Origin: Zygosaccharomyces rouxii
Taxonomy: Eukaryota; Ascomycota; Saccharomycetes; Saccharomycetales; Saccharomycetaceae
DNA: 64,000 nt
Assembly: GCF_000026365.1 (NCBI RefSeq)
Contig: NC_012991.1
Location: 62,001-126,000 of the forward strand
Direction: 5' to 3'
Shown here: positions 1-9,855 of the stretch, piece by piece
How positions within the stretch are numbered: the first letter of the stretch is position 1
Layout of the letters: every line of letters begins with the position of its first letter
The notes under the pieces: generated by a model
What the model saw: the letters and a program-made list of their open reading frames with translations, nothing else
The model's database searches: none
What the model was told of the DNA's origin: nothing
Position numbers and translations under genes: made by a program

Positions 1-762
1 TTGATCTGGGTAGCACGCGAGAATGCTTCAACCACAAGAACGAAAGAAGGGAAGGAGAGAAAGAAAAAAAAAATATTAGTTTTGAGTAGGGTAACACATT
101 CCTTCTTACGCGTGTTTTTTCTTATATTTTCGTGTTAAAGCGAGTGCAATTAAGACCGGGTAATATTTATATATCTTTTTGCACGGGTATTATGATACGC
201 GTTGATGTACGTGTATCACAATACCCGTGCATAGCGATATATTACACGTGCTTATGTATCACATGACACCTTTCTTTAAAAGTGAAAAAGTAAATATGAC
301 GAGTACTACCACACTAAGTACGGGTGTTGATTAATCCAAAGAGATAGGTATCGTAATTAAAATGTTGGATTATTATTTCAAATAAGTGTATATATTATTA
401 TTGTTGTTTCTGTGTATCAACAAGGTATACATTGATATTGGTAACGCATTTAATTGTTGGATTTCAATTTTTTTTCTGGTAACTTTTCCTATATTTGCTG
501 CTTCTGCTGTGAAAGAAAGAAGGGGTGGTTTAAAGACATACTTGAGCTGATCAATTTAAACTGAAAAGAGTATCTTACAAACAAAGGTTAGAGTAGAGGA
601 ACTGCAAGAGATTAACCAAATAATTTCCAACAAAACGTGTTGTATTTCCTGATTTCATCATATCATCGACACTAATAAGATTGAAGGTTTCCGAAGGATT
701 GGATAATTCATCTTTCCATATTATCGACTACTAACGGGAACTTAGTAAGCAATAGATATACA
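1..762. other. Intergenic region upstream of HIF1
   Basis: I see no gene here. It is AT-rich and probably holds the HIF1 promoter and part of the upstream flank of the next gene to the left (SPA2 in S. cerevisiae order, outside the window). It contains a Reb1-type core CGGGTAA at 157-163, a long inverted repeat at 181-230 listed separately, and a copy of the 11-mer AGGGTAACACA at 88-98 that recurs upstream of ISA1 and FRA1. Confidence 0.6.
181..230. repeat. Inverted repeat, 21-nt arms, 8-nt loop
   Basis: The arm 181-201 begins GCACGGGTATTATGATAC. It pairs with 210-230, which ends GTATCACAATACCCGTGC. There are two mismatches across 21 positions (both G-U compatible in RNA) and an 8-nt loop at 202-209. 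Each arm contains CGGGTAT, one base away from the Reb1 core CGGGTAA. A further TGTATCACA direct repeat lies at 212-220 and 255-263. It could be a paired binding site or a cruciform/hairpin; its function is unknown. Confidence 0.8.
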
Positions 763-1920
763 ATGAGCAACGCCACTCATAAGGACATCACTACACAGGA
801 AGTCCAAACGCTACTCATAGAGGGTGCTAAGTATTCAGCAAGTGATGATGCAGAAAAAGCTGCCAAATGTTATGCACGTATCCTTGATTTAGAATCGCAA
901 AATGCTGAAATTTACCTTTTATTAGCAAGATGCCTTTACAGGTTAGGATTAAAGAGAAATGATGTGTTTGGTGGTGCTGACGATGGAGAAGACAGTGAAA
1001 ACGATGAGGATGAGGATGAGAGTGATGCGGATGACGAGGATGGCGAGGAAAATGGTGATGATGGCGAGAAGAAACAAAAACTAAATTCCAAACTCTATCA
1101 GTTTGATCATGAAGAGGAGGATATTGATGAATCCACTTTGCAAAATTTTGAAGATGCAACTAATGCAAGTGCATACGTAGATGCAAGGGGAGAATCGATT
1201 TTACAAGGTGGAAATGGCCAGGATGAATCGAAGCAACAGGACGAAGATGAGGAAGAAGAACAAGAAGCTGACATGTCCATAGGAGACACTTTTGAAGATT
1301 TCCTCCAGGGAAATTTGTTTGAAAACGGATTAGAGTTGCTGTACAGAGCAAGAATAATGTATATGGAACCACACGGTGAAGATAAAGAAGATTCTGAAGC
1401 TCTATCAAAGGATACCCAGTTAAAGTTAGCACAGCTGTACGATCTATTAGGTGATATTGATCAGGAATTGGAGGATTTCACACAAGCTGTAAGAGACTAT
1501 GAAGGATCATTAAAGTTTTACGATAAATCCTTAGCCCCAGAAGAACGAGAAATACTAGTGGACGTCTACCTGAAATTGACCGACGCATTAAGATGGTCAG
1601 ATTTTGATGATAAGGATTCGCTAAATAAGGAACAACGTCAAAGACATTTACAAGAATTGGAGAAATTAATTCGTTCACGTATCGATGAAAACAGATCAAA
1701 GGATGTGGAAGCCGATCAAAGTCATTTAGAAAGGTTAAAAGAGGATCAAGAATCTCTAAAGCTTGATAAGCCAAAGGCCGGTAAGTCTTTGGTCCCCGAA
1801 TTAATGGCACAAGCAATTTTAAGGCAAGCATTAGGCGGATCACAAGGTAAAGTTAACGATTTATCCAAAATGGTTAAGAAGAAGAAAACAAAGTCCAGTA
1901 AGGGTAGCAGACGTAAGTAA
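763..1920 (+). CDS. HIF1: Hif1-like NASP-family histone H3-H4 chaperone
   Basis: 385 aa, the same length class as S. cerevisiae Hif1. Proteins of this SHNi-TPR (NASP) family bind H3-H4 and join the nuclear Hat1-Hat2 acetyltransferase complex. The N-terminal part (residues about 10-65) looks like TPR helices that are interrupted by a long Asp/Glu-rich insert (about 75-180), the family's histone-binding acidic tract. TPR-like helices resume around 185-300, and the C-terminus ends in a Lys/Arg-rich tail resembling a nuclear localisation signal. Its neighbours POM33 and SSA follow the YLL022C-YLL023C-YLL024C order, which supports the assignment. The ATG at 763 is the first in-frame start. Family and identity are well supported; functional detail is inferred from the orthologue. 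Confidence 0.9.
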   Translation: MSNATHKDITTQEVQTLLIEGAKYSASDDAEKAAKCYARILDLESQNAEIYLLLARCLYRLGLKRNDVFGGADDGEDSENDEDEDESDADDEDGEENGDDGEKKQKLNSKLYQFDHEEEDIDESTLQNFEDATNASAYVDARGESILQGGNGQDESKQQDEDEEEEQEADMSIGDTFEDFLQGNLFENGLELLYRARIMYMEPHGEDKEDSEALSKDTQLKLAQLYDLLGDIDQELEDFTQAVRDYEGSLKFYDKSLAPEEREILVDVYLKLTDALRWSDFDDKDSLNKEQRQRHLQELEKLIRSRIDENRSKDVEADQSHLERLKEDQESLKLDKPKAGKSLVPELMAQAILRQALGGSQGKVNDLSKMVKKKKTKSSKGSRRK

Positions 1921-2185
1921 GGATTATCGAATGAAAGTACAGAAAGAGACTAAAATAAGCTAGTTTGTAAAATTATCTCTAATTTTTTTATGTTGTTTTA
2001 TTTTATCTTATTTTAGTCTGCCATCTTTAATTTTTTTTTTTTTTCTGTATCGAATATTCTACATGTAGAATAAAAAGAGGGCGTCGATCAAGGGAAAGGG
2101 AAAGACGAAAAAAAGAGTGAGTTAAACGTAATTAGGAAACCAAAAGGAAACCTAAATAAAAAAATTCAGGCACATACAATTCAAG

Positions 2186-3013
2186 ATGTCTGCTGCTCCA
2201 TCATCGGTTCCTAACCAGACTATCAAACCTCAAACGAGGATCGAAAAGCTTTTCCAATTAACCAAAACTCTACAATTTGCCTGGTTTTGCGGTCATGCCA
2301 TAACATTGGTCTTTTCAACTCTTTATTTCATAACTTATTGTCCCAAGATTTACAGGGTGGCTTATGCTGGTGTGCTAGAATCATTTGGTATTATTACTTA
2401 CCAACACTACTACTTGAAGCAAAGCTCTTTGCAGGATAGAAGTTTAACACCCTCTGCGCTTTTACTCAACGATGATCTACTATACTTTGGAATGGCATTT
2501 GTTTGGTTTATTACACCACGTTTCGCACTATCTCTAGTCCCATATGCTGTTTTTTCCCTTTTCCACGTTTTGATTTACTGTAAAAGCGTTCTGTTGCCAC
2601 AAGTGTTTGATATGAGCCCTGGAAGTAAATGTGTTGGTGCCATTTCCAATTTTATTCATCAGTATAATGAAAGATCCATGTACTGGATGGGGTCTGTGGA
2701 AATCTTCACATGGGTTTGGTTGACTCTAAGAGCACTGTTATTCCGTAGAAGATCATGGATCGTTTGGTTATCCTACTCGTTTTTCCTCAAGGTCAGATTT
2801 GAAAATTCCAAGTACATTAAATCTTCATTTGCTCAATGGAGAGTCAGATTGGATGGTATTGTTAGTCACTCATCAGTGCCACCTATGGTTAAACAATGGT
2901 ATCACCGTTTTGAAGTTCTCTTGTTAAAAGTTTCTCGTTATCGCCTATCGAAGGACACTACAACTGCAAACCCAAGCCCAACAACACAGGCACCAAGACC
3001 TCATTATCAGTAA
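2186..3013 (+). CDS. POM33: TMEM33-family pore membrane protein (Pom33/Per33)
   Basis: 275 aa with about four hydrophobic segments (near residues 30-55, 60-75, 95-130 and 165-200) and a polar basic C-terminal third, typical of the TMEM33/Pom33 family. In S. cerevisiae Pom33 sits in the ER and nuclear envelope and helps nuclear pore complex distribution; Per33 is its duplicate. Synteny with HIF1 and SSA2 picks out POM33 as the positional orthologue. As this genome appears to be non-duplicated, the gene probably represents the single ancestor of both. The ATG at 2186 lies shortly after an A-rich leader. Confidence 0.88.
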   Translation: MSAAPSSVPNQTIKPQTRIEKLFQLTKTLQFAWFCGHAITLVFSTLYFITYCPKIYRVAYAGVLESFGIITYQHYYLKQSSLQDRSLTPSALLLNDDLLYFGMAFVWFITPRFALSLVPYAVFSLFHVLIYCKSVLLPQVFDMSPGSKCVGAISNFIHQYNERSMYWMGSVEIFTWVWLTLRALLFRRRSWIVWLSYSFFLKVRFENSKYIKSSFAQWRVRLDGIVSHSSVPPMVKQWYHRFEVLLLKVSRYRLSKDTTTANPSPTTQAPRPHYQ

Positions 3014-3100
3014 ATTACGAAGGTATATAGCTAGTTTTTAACACTTTTCTATCCCACACTTCATCCTGCTATCGACAATGGTATGTGTCCAAGTGATCAT

Positions 3101-3110
3101 TAGCCGCCGA
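3101..3110 (+). promoter_or_regulatory. URS1 (Ume6-type) site in the SSA promoter
   Basis: TAGCCGCCGA matches the full URS1 consensus used by Ume6. A URS1-like repressing element is known from the S. cerevisiae SSA1 promoter, so the site agrees with the family. It is followed directly by TATCACATGA, which contains a Cbf1/CDEI-like TCACATG. Confidence 0.6.
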
Positions 3111-3245
3111 TATCACATGATCTATATTATGTCATTTTTTTCCTTCATTCTGGGATCTTCCTCCATCTTCTTCCATCTTCTAGGCGAGAGAAAAAGAAGA
3201 AAAAAAATATGAAAAAGCAACGTTTTCGGTTCAATAAGAAAGGAA

Positions 3246-3260
3246 CTTCTAGAAAGTTCC
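3246..3260 (+). promoter_or_regulatory. Heat-shock element of the SSA gene
   Basis: Three perfect alternating Hsf1 units, TTC-TA-GAA-AG-TTC, occupy 3247-3259. They lie about 45 bp upstream of the TATA box and about 180 bp upstream of the ATG. This supports Hsf1 control of the downstream Hsp70. Confidence 0.8.
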
Positions 3261-3304
3261 GAGGAAGCCACTGGACGACGAACGAATTAGCTCTCAATAA
3301 ATGA

Positions 3305-3312
3305 TATATAAG
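3305..3312 (+). promoter_or_regulatory. TATA box of the SSA gene
   Basis: TATATAAG lies about 130 bp upstream of the start codon and downstream of the heat-shock element, a usual spacing for an inducible yeast promoter. Confidence 0.6.
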
Positions 3313-3435
3313 AAAGCAAACTGACGCTATGGGTTCGAGGATATCCTTTCTAACTTACTTTGTTTTAAATCTAAAGACATATAGATCTTCAGTAGACTAA
3401 AGACTATAACTGTTAACATTCAATAAATTAACAAA

Positions 3436-5361
3436 ATGACTAAAGCTGTTGGTATTGATTTGGGTACCACCTACTCATGTGTGGCACACTTCCAAAATGA
3501 CCGTGTGGAAATTATTGCCAACGATCAAGGTAACAGAACCACTCCATCTTTCGTTGCCTTCACTGACACTGAAAGATTGATCGGTGATGCTGCTAAGAAC
3601 CAAGCCGCTATGAACCCAAGCAACACCGTTTTCGACGCTAAGCGTTTGATCGGTAGAAACTTCGCTGATCCTGAAGTCCAAGGTGATATGAAGCACTTCC
3701 CATTCCAAATCGTCGACGTTGACGGTAAGCCACAAATCCAAGTTGAATACAAGGGTGAAACCAAGAAATTCACTCCAGAACAAATTTCTTCTATGGTTTT
3801 GGGTAAGATGAAGGACACCGCTGAAGGTTACTTGGGTTCTGGTATCACCGATGCCGTCGTTACCGTTCCAGCTTACTTCAACGACTCTCAAAGACAAGCC
3901 ACCAAGGATGCTGGTACCATTTCTGGTTTGAACGTTCTACGTATCATCAACGAACCAACTGCCGCTGCTATCGCTTACGGTCTAGACAAGAGAGGTCAAG
4001 AAGAAAACGTTTTGATCTTTGACTTGGGTGGTGGTACTTTCGATGTTTCCCTATTGTCCATCGAAGACGGTATCTTCGAAGTCAAATCCACTGCTGGTGA
4101 CACTCACTTGGGTGGTGAAGATTTCGACAACAGATTGGTTACCCACTTGGCTAACGAATTCAAGAGAAAGAACAAGAAGGACTTGACTACCAACCAAAGA
4201 GCCTTGAGAAGATTAAGAACTGCTTGTGAAAGAGCAAAGAGAACTTTGTCTTCTTCTGCTCAAACTTCCGTTGAAATTGATTCCTTGTTCGAAGGTATTG
4301 ACTTCTACACTTCTCTAACCAGAGCTAGATTCGAAGAGTTGTGTGGTGACTTGTTCAGATCTACTCTAGATCCAGTCGAAAAGGTCTTGAGAGACGCTAA
4401 ATTGGACAAATCTGCCGTCCACGAAATCGTTCTTGTCGGTGGTTCTACCAGAATTCCAAAGATCCAAAAGCTTGTTTCTGACTTCTTCAACGGTAAGCAA
4501 CCAAACAAGTCTATCAACCCAGATGAAGCCGTTGCTTACGGTGCTGCTGTCCAAGCTGCTATCTTGACTGGTGACGAATCTTCCAAGACTCAAGACTTGT
4601 TGCTATTGGATGTTGCTCCATTGTCTCTTGGTATCGAAACCGCTGGTGGTGTTATGACCAAGTTGATCACCAGAAACTCTACCATTCCAACCAAGAAATC
4701 TGAAACTTTCTCCACTTACTCTGACAACCAACCAGGTGTCTTGATTCAAGTGTTCGAAGGTGAAAGAGCAAGAACAAAGGACAACAACTTGTTGGGTAAG
4801 TTCGAATTGAGTGGTATCCCACCAGCACCAAGAGGTGTTCCACAAATCGAAGTTACTTTCGATGTTGACTCTAACGGTATCTTGAACGTTTCTGCTGTTG
4901 AAAAGGGTACTGGTAAGACCAACAAGATCACCATCACTAACGATAAGGGTAGATTGTCTAAGGAAGACATTGAAAGAATGGTTGCTGAAGCTGAAAAATT
5001 CAAGGAAGAAGATGAAAAGGAAACTTCCAGAATCCAATCCAAGAACCAATTGGAATCTATTGCTTACTCTTTGAAGAGCACTGTCAGCGAAGCCGGTGAC
5101 AAGCTAGAAGCTGCTGACAAGGAAACCGTTAGCAAGAAGGCTGAAGAAACCATCGCTTGGTTGGACAGCAACACTACTGCCGCTAAGGATGAATACGATG
5201 ACAAATTGAAGGAATTGCAAGAAGTTGCCAACCCAATCATGTCTAAATTATACCAAGCTGGTGGTGCTCCAGAAGGTGCTGCTCCAGGTGGCTTCCCAGG
5301 TGCTGGTGGTGCTCCTCCAGCTCCTGAAGCTGAAGGCCCAACTGTCGAAGAAGTTGACTAA
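3436..5361 (+). CDS. SSA2: Cytosolic Hsp70 chaperone, SSA class
   Basis: 641 aa. Hsp70 uses ATP-driven cycles to fold, translocate and disaggregate proteins, with J-proteins and, together with Hsp104, aggregate rescue. The nucleotide-binding domain begins [12 protein letters not shown] and holds the phosphate motifs [10 protein letters not shown] and GGSTRIPK. The substrate domain follows, then a lid and a Gly/Ala/Pro-rich tail ending in EEVD, the cytosolic TPR-cochaperone signature. Strong use of preferred yeast codons (GGT, GCT, TTG, AGA) indicates high expression. Heat-shock elements lie upstream. Position next to POM33 matches SSA2 (YLL024C); SSA1 and SSA2 are duplicates in S. cerevisiae, so this may be the one ancestral gene of the pair. 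Confidence 0.96.
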   Translation: MTKAVGIDLGTTYSCVAHFQNDRVEIIANDQGNRTTPSFVAFTDTERLIGDAAKNQAAMNPSNTVFDAKRLIGRNFADPEVQGDMKHFPFQIVDVDGKPQIQVEYKGETKKFTPEQISSMVLGKMKDTAEGYLGSGITDAVVTVPAYFNDSQRQATKDAGTISGLNVLRIINEPTAAAIAYGLDKRGQEENVLIFDLGGGTFDVSLLSIEDGIFEVKSTAGDTHLGGEDFDNRLVTHLANEFKRKNKKDLTTNQRALRRLRTACERAKRTLSSSAQTSVEIDSLFEGIDFYTSLTRARFEELCGDLFRSTLDPVEKVLRDAKLDKSAVHEIVLVGGSTRIPKIQKLVSDFFNGKQPNKSINPDEAVAYGAAVQAAILTGDESSKTQDLLLLDVAPLSLGIETAGGVMTKLITRNSTIPTKKSETFSTYSDNQPGVLIQVFEGERARTKDNNLLGKFELSGIPPAPRGVPQIEVTFDVDSNGILNVSAVEKGTGKTNKITITNDKGRLSKEDIERMVAEAEKFKEEDEKETSRIQSKNQLESIAYSLKSTVSEAGDKLEAADKETVSKKAEETIAWLDSNTTAAKDEYDDKLKELQEVANPIMSKLYQAGGAPEGAAPGGFPGAGGAPPAPEAEGPTVEEVD

Positions 5362-5636
5362 GCGGATTGATAGAAACTATTTATCATTTTCGTTTCGGTT
5401 TTTTTGTTTTTCAATTTTTTTATGATTACAAGACACAAATAGATTGAACTATAGATAGGTTCACTGTATAATAATATACTTAAAAAGACATATTTTTAAT
5501 TGTAATCTCTGGGAGTTTTTAAAAAGGAAAAGGAGAAGAGGAAATTCTCTCGGTACCTGGCATACTAATTTTTCATTGACAAGGTGTCTAAGCCTTCATT
5601 CAAAAAAATTTATTCGGTACTTCACAAGTTTTCCAG

Positions 5637-5641
5637 AAAAA
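5637..5641 (-). terminator. Pol III terminator of tRNA-Pro
   Basis: On the minus strand a run of five T follows the tRNA 3' end by nine bases, a standard RNA polymerase III stop. Confidence 0.7.
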
Positions 5642-5650
5642 TAAAGGTTT

Positions 5651-5722
5651 GGGGCATACTGGGAATTGAACCCAGGGCCTCTCGCACCCAAAGCGAGAAT
5701 CATACCACTAGACCACACGCCC
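5651..5722 (-). tRNA. tRNA-Pro (anticodon UGG), intronless
   Basis: 72-nt cloverleaf read on the minus strand: acceptor GGGCGTG pairs with TATGCCC, the D-arm contains AGTGGT, and the anticodon stem TCTCGC/GCGAGA encloses the loop TTTGGGT. The anticodon TGG is at 5690-5688. The T-arm is CTGGG-TTCAATT-CCCAG. The anticodon loop is uninterrupted, so there is no intron, although S. cerevisiae tRNA-Pro(UGG) genes carry one. Confidence 0.95.
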
Positions 5723-6341
5723 TTGTAAACCTTGTTGTCATCGAAGTTTTACATACTGTGATTAGAGACATTCCCACCACCTGATAGTCAATGGAATGAT
5801 ATGAATCGATATGGCAAAAGATCTAAGTCGACCGTCGTGAAACCATCAGCTAGGCTGTTATTAAGCTAGTAATTTAGAAGCAAGCTTTAGCTCATGTATC
5901 ACAAGCCTGCACTGCTTCATATATATATGATGATCTTCTGACCTAATAATAGTATAGATCGAAAAAATAACAAGATTAATAATGTCATTCTGAGCAGCTA
6001 GTGGTATAAATCACATATGATATTATTCTCTTCATCTTCGTAATTCCACCACGGTTTATTAACAAGACAAATGATCTAAAAAAATATCGGTTTGTAAGTG
6101 TGCAATGTGTAAGTTTATCTTGAACTAAGAACATTGTCGTTTGTTGTAGCTAGAGTGCTTCCCCTTGCTCGGAAATATATACAGGCCAGAACAAAACATT
6201 TAATCTTGTGCCAAATGGAACAAAATTTTTTGTGCGTTTCTAGACTGTGGCATGGATGCTACATTTTAGTAAAGATTGAATATTACAGTCTTCAATTCAT
6301 ATTCATGTGTAGAACCTTTTTTTGTTGAAGAAAAAATAAAT
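5723..6341. other. Inter-tRNA spacer
   Basis: I see no gene between the two tRNA genes. The sequence is AT-rich with an (AT)n run near 5920. Regions upstream of yeast tRNA genes often hold solo LTRs; a TGTTGTCATC at 5733 resembles an LTR start, but I find no matching end or target duplication. Confidence 0.5.
6331..6336 (-). terminator. Pol III terminator of tRNA-His
   Basis: A run of six T on the minus strand lies five bases beyond the tRNA-His 3' end. Confidence 0.65.
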
Positions 6342-6413
6342 TGCCATTCCCGGGAATCGAACCTGGGTCTGCTCGGCCACAACGAGCTGTACTAACCACT
6401 ATACTAGAATGGC
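6342..6413 (-). tRNA. tRNA-His (anticodon GUG)
   Basis: 72-nt cloverleaf on the minus strand: acceptor GCCATTC pairs with GAATGGC, the D-arm is TAGTATAGTGGTTAGTA, and the anticodon stem GCTCG/CGAGC encloses TTGTGGC. The anticodon GTG is at 6380-6378. The T-arm contains GGTTCGATTCC. The extra 5' G of mature tRNA-His is added after transcription, as usual in eukaryotes. Confidence 0.95.
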
Positions 6414-6797
6414 TTTACAACTTGTGTTTTCTTTTTGATGCCAAGACAAACCTCTCAAGCAAGAAAAGTCACGAGTACAAGTATTAGATCGAACTATCGT
6501 GAGTAGTGATATCGCGTGCTCTAAAGTGTAGGCGGTAATACCTCATGAAGACACTATGATCCTATAATGCTGCTTGCTTCTCCATCCTTATGACAACTAG
6601 TCTTAAAGCGACAAGGGCCTCTCTTATATGTACCACTTCAAAGTAGCGGTAATTAAGCACTGTTATAATCGAAATTCCAGATCAGGTGTCTCTTTGATAT
6701 AGATCACATGTTGTATCAGTTCATAACATAATTGGTTGAAGATTAGAAAGGATGAGATAGCTCTTCAAATTAACTAATACAAGGGCGATGTACAATA
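6414..6797. other. tRNA-His to NPR3 intergenic region
   Basis: No gene seen. It holds the upstream flanks of both neighbours. A five-codon ORF starts at 6788 and overlaps the NPR3 start; it is reported as a finding. Confidence 0.6.
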
Positions 6798-9578
6798 ATG
6801 CATGAACTATTACCCAATTCCTGCCTTTTAGGAATTCATTTAACCATTTCCACACATTCGGGACCACAAGTTGTCTATCACTATCCGCCTGCTTCTGAAG
6901 ACTACATTTCCGGTAAACAGCGTCAAAGCAGACAAGATTCAACAGGTGTTGATGATGGTGAATCTAATGGCAAAATATATGCTGGTAATCTAAGGAAAAA
7001 GCCCAGTATGGGGGCCTCTCTAACTGGGCAATCTTTATTTTCTAGTGATCAAAAATTCAATGATGAAGACAATATAAAGACTCCATCCATTCGTAGTGGT
7101 GGAACTGGTAGTATAAGAAGAAGAAGGACTCATTCGATCGATTCCGGTAAAGTACGACATGGTGTCGAAACTGAATCAGCTTCATCAGATACAGATCCCT
7201 CCTCTTCGGGATTAAGTGATAGCGAATTATCCACCGATTATGCCGATGAATCCAGTGATTCGTCTTCATCATTAGAAAATGAAAGGAATGATGAACCTGA
7301 AGACATATCTAACGAACCGAGATTGAGCAATTCTGTCACAAGAAACAATACTAGCGCCAATACGACAAATTTGGAACCAACGAGGATGTTGAGACCTAAG
7401 AGTTCTCAGGTTAGCGCTAGTAAACTTCTAGACATTTTTAACAAGGAAGGACCGGATAGAAGGCCATCTGCCATTTCAAAGATATCAAATACTAGAACTC
7501 CAGAATCCAGCGAAGATGAGGCAGATGATGATCAAAAAAGTGAATTAGATTTTTCTGAGCTTCATGAACGGGGCAAAATTATGCTTGATAAGCAGTATTT
7601 CGCAGAAAATGTCTTTCAAGATATTAACAAAATATTTGGGTTGGATGCAGAATTTGTTGCAGAATTCTGTAGCCCTGAGAGAGAAATGTGCAATACCAGA
7701 TACGAATTCACAGTTGATACCCTTTGTTTCTTGGGGCTCCCCGTACATGTAGACCAACATGGTAATTGGAGGAAATCCAAACGTAAGAAACATACAACCA
7801 GATCTAAAAGGTCGAGTAGTACTACCACTAGGTTAAGCAAACAACGTTCAAGCCTTTCTCAGAATGGTGATGGTGAATCTGGGGAAAATGACATGGATTC
7901 ATCGCAGTTGAGATCCAGTTCACATAACTTACAAGACGATAATGGTGAAATTAATGAAGACAATGATGAATGTGAAAACTCCAACAATCAGAATATTAAA
8001 GAAGATCTAGAGAAGAACATGAATATGTTCCATGTTTGTTTTGTGATGAACCCTTCACTTGTGGAATACAACGAAAGAATAGATGATATGTTTCATTACG
8101 CTGTGGCTCGATTGTCAATGTTATTAAGGTATGCTCAGGAAAAATCACAATACGTTTCCAAGGAATGTAGTATTATAATGAAGGAAAAAGAACATGTGTT
8201 AAAACATTCCAAAACTTATAGGGCCATAAAGGGAGCTAACCAAAGGGGTAAATACCTTTACCAATGTATATTGTCAAAATCATCATTAGCGAGAGCATTA
8301 ACCTTATGTGTGGAAAAACTACAGCAGAACGACATTGCATGCTTAGAAATAGGTGAAGATAAAGTAATTGCATTACAGATCCCCATACAAAACGAATTTG
8401 CAGTTTTACCAAATTTTAAATTACATCCAGTATTAAGAGGATCATTTTTAAGTTCTGTTCTCAATAGTCAATTTTTATCAGCTGGTCCACTTGCGAAAGA
8501 AGAATCTCTTGGTGGTTATACTGATAGTGATCATGAAGATCTTACCGATTTGTTAAATTTTGCACTTCTACTAGACGAACCAACTAATATTATTAAGGAA
8601 CTGGAAACGTTTTCATATCATGATGATATTGGTAATATTGTTCTTAGTCATATCGTTAAACACATTCAACCTAATGTACCATTAGGATCTTACCAATATC
8701 TGATTGATGAATTGTTTGGTGATACTTCAGACGATGTAAGAGGTTCATTTCAAACAAATATGCTTAGATCATGTGCTCTTCACCTTTTATATCGAAGACA
8801 TGCAAGATTAATCATACCAATTAGCTCAAGAAATACTTATATTGTATCACCGTTAGCCCCCATTAGAGGTTATTCTAAGAATGATTACGATGGTCTACAA
8901 AATTCAAGTATGCCATTAATCTATCAAAATCAAACAATTTTTAAAGAGCGCTTCCCCACATTACCATCATTACCATCATTTCTTCATCTTTTATCTAATG
9001 GTAAACCAAAACCTTACGGTAATATAATTCCGTCCAAAGAGCATAAATCAATCTACTTAGGGGCACTTGCATGGCTATTAAAATACGGGTATGTGACCCA
9101 ATTATTAACATTCGTTTGTATTAGAGTCGATAGACAAATAAAGATGGCTGTTGATGAGGATTTAGAAAAGGAGGGATTTAAGGCAAAAACCCATTCTGTG
9201 GATAGAGATCATGATGCAATGGATAATGTAGCTAAAAATGCTAAAGATTTACAAACATCGCAGAAAAATCGTACATCTTCAAATGAAGAAGAAGAAGAAG
9301 ATATAGCCAGGTTTGCATATGATGATCCCGATATCGGTAGAGATTATACGATTATCTTGGAACCAGAACGTGCAACCGCCATTGAAAAAAGATGGATGTT
9401 TAAATGCGTTCAAGATCAACCAACGGATATTCAGAAATTATTCGGCAAACTACTCAAATACTTTAACGGCAGAACTCCAATGGAATTAATTATACTTAAG
9501 GAGGGAATATCAAGACATGATATTAGAAAATTAATTGGGACTCTTGATAGGTACGTTATAGAATTTGATCATTGGTAA
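6798..9578 (+). CDS. NPR3: Npr3, SEACIT subunit (NPRL3 family)
   Basis: 926 aa, shorter than S. cerevisiae Npr3. Npr3 with Npr2 and Iml1 forms SEACIT, the GATOR1-like complex that inhibits TORC1 under nitrogen or amino-acid limitation at the vacuole. The N-terminus reads LPNSCLLGIHL followed by STHSGPQVVYHYPP, the conserved longin-like opening of the family. A long Ser/Asp-rich low-complexity region spans about 40-250 and another about 325-405. The extreme C-terminus HDIRKLIGTLDRYVIEFDHW is the highly conserved winged-helix end. It is convergent with RIM4, as YHL023C and YHL024W are in S. cerevisiae. The ATG at 6798 gives the conserved N-terminus. Confidence 0.93.
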   Translation: MHELLPNSCLLGIHLTISTHSGPQVVYHYPPASEDYISGKQRQSRQDSTGVDDGESNGKIYAGNLRKKPSMGASLTGQSLFSSDQKFNDEDNIKTPSIRSGGTGSIRRRRTHSIDSGKVRHGVETESASSDTDPSSSGLSDSELSTDYADESSDSSSSLENERNDEPEDISNEPRLSNSVTRNNTSANTTNLEPTRMLRPKSSQVSASKLLDIFNKEGPDRRPSAISKISNTRTPESSEDEADDDQKSELDFSELHERGKIMLDKQYFAENVFQDINKIFGLDAEFVAEFCSPEREMCNTRYEFTVDTLCFLGLPVHVDQHGNWRKSKRKKHTTRSKRSSSTTTRLSKQRSSLSQNGDGESGENDMDSSQLRSSSHNLQDDNGEINEDNDECENSNNQNIKEDLEKNMNMFHVCFVMNPSLVEYNERIDDMFHYAVARLSMLLRYAQEKSQYVSKECSIIMKEKEHVLKHSKTYRAIKGANQRGKYLYQCILSKSSLARALTLCVEKLQQNDIACLEIGEDKVIALQIPIQNEFAVLPNFKLHPVLRGSFLSSVLNSQFLSAGPLAKEESLGGYTDSDHEDLTDLLNFALLLDEPTNIIKELETFSYHDDIGNIVLSHIVKHIQPNVPLGSYQYLIDELFGDTSDDVRGSFQTNMLRSCALHLLYRRHARLIIPISSRNTYIVSPLAPIRGYSKNDYDGLQNSSMPLIYQNQTIFKERFPTLPSLPSFLHLLSNGKPKPYGNIIPSKEHKSIYLGALAWLLKYGYVTQLLTFVCIRVDRQIKMAVDEDLEKEGFKAKTHSVDRDHDAMDNVAKNAKDLQTSQKNRTSSNEEEEEDIARFAYDDPDIGRDYTIILEPERATAIEKRWMFKCVQDQPTDIQKLFGKLLKYFNGRTPMELIILKEGISRHDIRKLIGTLDRYVIEFDHW

Positions 9579-9855
9579 TCGGACAAAAAACAAGATGTGC
9601 CTATCAAATTGTATAGTCTAATATACTTGTGTAAAGATGACGAAAATATTAAAATTAAAAAAAAAAAGTAGAAAATATTAAAAAAATGATAAAAGTAAAA
9701 AAAAAGGGTTTAAAGACAATAAAGAAGAGGAGAGATATCAAACAAAACAATGATGATAAAGAAAGATGGTAAAAAAAAAAAACACACTTTCCGGTATAAG
9801 GGACATTTTTTATTATTATTATGATTGTGATTATTCTATCTTTTGCCAAAATCAA

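Larger units (their letters stand above)
3014..3435. other. POM33-SSA intergenic promoter region
   Basis: No gene seen. This stretch carries the promoter of the downstream Hsp70 gene, with the separately listed URS1, heat-shock element and TATA box. Confidence 0.7.

Noticed and set aside
255..266. ATCACATGA near 260 as a centromere CDEI
   Set aside because: No AT-rich CDEII or CCGAA core follows; the motif is short and common.
3475..5049. Several antisense frames across the Hsp70 gene
   Set aside because: Strong codon bias of the sense gene creates open antisense frames; no independent support.
5723..6341. Solo LTR beside the tRNA genes
   Set aside because: TGTTGTCATC near 5733 recalls an LTR end, but I found no ACAACA end, no target duplication and no internal match I could support.
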